From contig NC_045138.2 in NCBI RefSeq assembly GCF_008831285.2, forward strand, positions 8,773,205 through 8,837,204: DNA of 64,000 bases. The letters run 5' to 3'. Positions within the stretch are counted from its first letter, which is position 1. Every line of letters begins with the position of its first letter. The notes beneath the pieces were generated by a model that was given only the letters and a program-made list of their open reading frames with translations, was not told the origin of the DNA and searched no databases. Below, piece after piece: positions 60,022 to 64,000 of the stretch. A program made the translations under genes and the position numbers. The DNA is from Nymphaea colorata (taxonomy: Eukaryota; Streptophyta; Magnoliopsida; Nymphaeales; Nymphaeaceae).

Positions 60022-61270
60022 CCGCCCGCGCCCCACCCTTTTTCACCATTGTCATCTACGTATGTCTAGTTCGCCCTCTATTGTCTGCAACGTCTTCCAC
60101 TCCGCTTGTTGAGCGCTGGTAATGACATCGTTGCCCTGGTCACTTAGACAAGATACTACCATGTTTTTCAGCCGTCATTCTCAAAAGAAATCCAGATAAT
60201 TTTGGGACAATTCGATGTTTTCACCAGAAAATGGTGATCCATTGAAGAGAATAAGTGACAAATATGGAGAATTATATGGCATTTTGTTTGTATATATCAA
60301 CTTGACTTCATCCAATAGTTTGCTGCTCTTGATTGCCACGTGAGAGTTCCAACTTCCAATCAATTGAAGTTCTTTTGAGGGATAAAAAGATAGAAAGTAA
60401 GAACTGGTATTGCGTATGCCAACTGTTTGTGTAAAGACCCGAGCAAACCCTTACGAGTTTGAGTCGTTTCTGCTGAAGCCCTTCAGTGCCTCATAAAAGT
60501 AAAGACAAAATTAGTTGGTTGCTTCATGGTCGTAAAACTCGACTTTCCAAAACCTTTTTGAATCAGTGAAGAAATGAATGTCATCAGTTTCGCCGTTGGA
60601 AGCAAATTTCGGTTTCTACAGAAAGTGAGTTGATCCTTATTCATTTTTGGATGACGACCCTCTCAATCTAAACGAATATGGTGAATGACGTCTTAGGAGC
60701 GTCTGGCCAATTTAAACACTGTAATGGTGATTATTTTTCTTATACGAAGAATGCCTGTGACTAGAGGTGTGAATCCTCTCTTTGATGTCCAGTATACTGT
60801 TTCAACAACAGAAAAACCAAAAACAGGCAATCAGTTATGAGTTCTTTTGTGAGATTGGAAATTTTCCTACGATGAAAAGGGGAATAATGATACAAATGCC
60901 AGCAGAAGCATTAGTGCTATTGATGCATTTCTGCCACTCTAATTTGGCAGAACCCCAGTTTCACAATGATGACCAGATTGTGCCTTCATCAATGAACTAA
61001 TAGGAAGGCTTGCACTCATAAACTTCAAATTTATTTTTCGAGTCGGATATATGGGGGAGTTGAATCTTGCTGTGTGTCAGATCTTTCCAGATGGTTAAAA
61101 TTTTAAAATTTGTTGTTAGAAAACAGTCACTAAATTGGTAGTGGGTACTAAAATTAGTTCACACTTCTTCTCCTTGTTTTATCCTCAACCATCTATCATG
61201 ATAGATCGAACGATTCTAATGAGTAATCTGGGTGACTCTGGATAGCCAAAGTGACCAATCTCTCTCTTTC
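60022..61270. other. No gene recognised
   Basis: Open frames (60181-60363 on -, 60782-61000 on +) have no recognisable domain or splice support. Confidence 0.4.
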
Positions 61271-61278
61271 TCTCTCCA

Positions 61279-61283
<5 letters not shown>

Positions 61284-61334
<51 letters not shown>
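61284..61334. repeat. (TA)n microsatellite
   Basis: About 50 bases of uninterrupted TA repeat, about 1 kb upstream of GATB. Confidence 0.96.
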
Positions 61335-61340
<6 letters not shown>

Positions 61341-61979
61341 CTGTATGGCCCTATATGACATGATTGATCAATAGAAATAGTCCAGCAGTCCGTCTTTGTC
61401 ATATATTTCATATATCATGCAAGAAAAGTATAATATTCATGGAAGGAAGAGGAGTGCTTCTGTCAAATTATTTGCAAGTTAAAAAGACAATGTCCAAAGT
61501 CTAAATTCGTTTGAACACCTGAAAATAATGGGAAAATGTGGGCCTTAAGTGCTTTATCTTTTGTGATAGCTTGATAGTGAGTTTGCTTCATCTTATGTGT
61601 CACTTTTAGTTAGAATTTCTTTGGTTTTTGGAATTAGGTGAAATGAAAAGTGATGTACCATTTTTGTTGTAGTGGAATGAATTGCATGCATTTGTAGGCA
61701 ATTGATGTTTATGTTCATATGTTTGAGATAGGGCTAAATTATCTATACTTAATTTAGATGCAGTTAGGATCATACTGGTTGCAGGTAAGAAGGTAAAAGA
61801 CCATGTAAAGAAAACATTTAAGAAATGGATTATGTCATATATTCAGATGGGCCATGGGAAAATGGCCTAGTTTAGTCTAATGAGTTCTTTTGTTAACAAG
61901 GTTTAAATTTGGCCTGGGTTGATGGTTTTTGTATACTCCATTTGTCATGTGCAGCAGTCTACCAGCCTCCCTCTCTTGA

Positions 61980-62333
61980 ATACAGGTTCTTCCACTTCTT
62001 AAGCGACAACTGAGCTCTTCTTGGCAGTCATGGCTTATTGCAACATGGTGGTATCTTTAACTTGAAACAGACAATAAAATGTTTCATGAGTATTACCTCT
62101 CCTCATCGATAACGCAGATCCAATCTGATCTTCTCGCTTCCGTGAGACTTGTTTGGCCTGTCTGACATTGTTCCAGTTTGCAGCTTTTGCAGTCTTGTCA
62201 ACCCAGCAAACCAAGGGCTCTCTCCCTTTCTCTCTGTGCACTAGCTGTAGGATACTGGCCTGAAGGTCACAGGTTGCTGTCCCTTTGTTGCCTTGTCTAT
62301 CCCACTTTCCATCCTTAATCTGCAGCCCTAGTA
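61980..62333 (+). promoter_or_regulatory. Probable 5' UTR/promoter of GATB
   Basis: No clear TATA box; pyrimidine-rich just before the start (TGTCTATCCCACTTTCCATC). The - strand frame 62035-62241 has no recognisable domain. The transcription start is not determined. Confidence 0.3.
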
Positions 62334-64000
62334 ATGGCTTATGTTTCTATCTTTTTTAGAGTGCCACCCAAGTTTCCTAGCTCCTTCCCTATATCTCAAG
62401 CCCCATTCATTCCCTACCTTGCAAGAAGAGCTTCCTCTGCTTCTGCTTCTGCTTCTTCTAGCCAAACCCATAGCACCACCTTGTCGAAATCCCTTCAACA
62501 AGAAAACTATGAGGCCATCATTGGTATAGAGACCCACGTCCAGCTCTCTACCCTCACCAAAGCCTTCTGCAGCTGCCCCTACCACTATGGTTCAGTACCC
62601 AACACCCACATCTGCCCTGTCTGCATGGGGCTCCCCGGCTGCCTCCCTGTTCTCAACTCTAAGGTCATTGAGTTTGCTGTCAAATTAGGCCTTGCCCTGA
62701 ATTGTAAACTGTCTCTGAGGTCCAAATTTGATCGGAAGCAGTATTTTTATCCTGACTTGCCAAAAGGTTACCAAATCTCTCAGTTTGATGTTCCAATTGC
62801 TAGCCATGGGTACCTTGATGTGGACCTGCCAGTTGAGTTTGGAGGGGGGCACAGGAGGTTTGGTATCACTAGAGTTCATATGGAAGAGGATGCAGGGAAG
62901 TTAATTCATGCTGCCAGTGGAGGCTATTCACAGGTTATGGTCAGCCAAACTTTGTGAAAACTATTTCGTAGTTGCTTTATACTGTTATTGAGTTCTAAGG
63001 ATTCCCTGTCATCTAAAGCTCTTTTTGTTAATCTTAGTTGTTGCATTTGAAAGTATATTTCATTCATACTAAGAATCAATTTTGGATGGTTGCTTTTGCT
63101 TAAAAATATAGCTTCTGATTTTATCTCGAAATATGGTTTTCTTTTTATTTAATGGCTATCAATCTATTGGCTTTGGGGTGGTGACTATCGTAGTATGGTG
63201 TGACTTTTAAAATTGAAACCTTATGTAGGGAAGCATCAGTTTTATAATTGTTATTATGTTTTATGTCCTTTTAGGTGGGGGAATTTTCCATTCGGCACAG
63301 ACATGGTTATTTTTTTATTGTTCACCTTTAGATGTCATTTTTGATAAAATTATCTTTTTATGTGAGTCAACTGTCTTTTATAGTTTCGCTTACATAGGTT
63401 AGTTTCACATATATTTATTTCAACATTTTTCATTGCTTCCCAATATGAAAAATGTATTAATGAGTATAATTAGTCAATGCATTTTTCCTGAAGATAAGTT
63501 GTTGCTTCTGGTCTGCATTTAATTGTTAGTATTTTAAGCTGCTACTGGGTGGTACTCTGGTAGATATATTTAATCTTGCATTTTCTATATGAATGGATGG
63601 CAGTCCTTGAGTCTTGCTGAGAAAGATTTTATATGTTTTTGGTTCAGGTGGACCTGAACAGAGCTGGGGTGCCTTTGCTTGAGATTGTATCGGAGCCTGA
63701 CATGAGGAGTGGTTTGGAGGCTGCAGAATATGCAGCAGAAATACAGAGATTGGTCCGCTATATAGGAGTTAGCAATGGCAATATGCAGGAAGGTTCATTG
63801 CGCTGTGATGTGAATGTGTCTGTACGACCAAAAGGACAGGACAAATTTGGAACAAAGGTGAATGAGAGGTCTTTCATTATCATGCTATTCATATAATCTT
63901 ATGTACAGAATTTGGAATGGAGAGTTCATGGCAAGAACTCTTGAAATCTTCTTGGTTATTCCAACACCATGGTTCAGATCATGATTTTATTCTTTCTCAG
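62334..64000 (+). CDS. GATB: Glutamyl-tRNA(Gln) amidotransferase subunit B, organellar, 5' part
   Basis: Exon 1 is 62334-62933 (ends CACAG, then GTTATG), exon 2 is 63648-63857 (after GGTTCAG; donor GTGAAT), both phase 0. The window ends at a good acceptor (TTCTTTCTCAG) for exon 3. The first 270 residues are present, about half of the usual length. Residues 1-55 are Ser/Ala-rich with few acids, a transit peptide to chloroplast and probably mitochondria. GatB sequence starts at [15 protein letters not shown]. The zinc cysteines are Cys79, Cys81, Cys94 and Cys97 (FCSCP, then HICPVC). The GatB signature [14 protein letters not shown] is at about residues 138-151; [20 protein letters not shown] opens exon 2. 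GatB with GatA and GatC converts misacylated Glu-tRNA(Gln) to Gln-tRNA(Gln) for organelle translation. No defect seen. Confidence 0.93.

Noticed and set aside
62035-62241. 68-codon - strand frame upstream of GATB
   Set aside because: No domain recognised and it lies in the likely promoter/5' UTR of GATB.

Overview
The window is nuclear DNA of a flowering plant. The evidence is plant-type spliced genes (a GPI-anchored beta-1,3-glucanase with an X8 domain and an organellar GatB with a transit peptide), PPR gene remnants, and plant-type Ty3/gypsy, Ty1/copia, hAT and Harbinger-like elements. The species cannot be named from the sequence. Only two genes look intact: a GH17 glucanase (37712-40371, four exons) and the 5' part of GATB (62334 to the right edge). 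I see no rRNA, tRNA or CRISPR array.

Left part (1-20 kb): nested transposons. A decayed Ty3/gypsy element on the + strand (Tekay/Del-like) fills 1-7666. It sits inside a long LTR of a Tat-like gypsy element (7667 to about 10430), recognised because 7680-7920 is the reverse complement of part of 30690-30930. Next is a second decayed gypsy element on the - strand (RNase H 10850-11295; RT, PR and gag 15523-18225; primer site 18226-18237; LTR from 18242). It is split inside RNase H by a 4.2 kb hAT element (11296-15514), which carries its own foldback MITE and a broken DUF659/hATC transposase.

Middle (20-37 kb): a (TA)n tract, a PPR pseudogene, several hAT-like GGGCC/GAGCTC-rich non-autonomous elements, a 400-bp repeat pair (21.5 and 26.2 kb), a 162-bp tandem duplication, and the - strand LTR (about 26.8-30.95 kb) plus integrase (31731-33187) of a Tat-like element. 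Its reading frame is cut at 33187 beside a terminal remnant of another DNA transposon.

Right part (37-64 kb): the GH17 gene; a decayed Ac-like hAT transposase on the - strand (44.6-45.8 kb) with a GGGCC-rich end at 43.8 kb; a copia element (48.3-52.09 kb) whose pol stops where an ~18-unit satellite-like array begins (52.09-54.6 kb; 170-bp monomers with 84-92-bp half-length variants); a 1.9 kb element with ~300-bp inverted arms (54.74-56.69 kb); a 1.37 kb Harbinger-like element that has captured a PPR fragment (57720-59087); and GATB.

Most nonsense codons in the gypsy remnants are explained by C-to-T or G-to-A change (CAG, CGA or TGG to stop), as expected for old methylated copies. The most unusual structures are the mixed 170/84-bp array joined to the copia pol and the two DNA elements that appear to carry host gene pieces.
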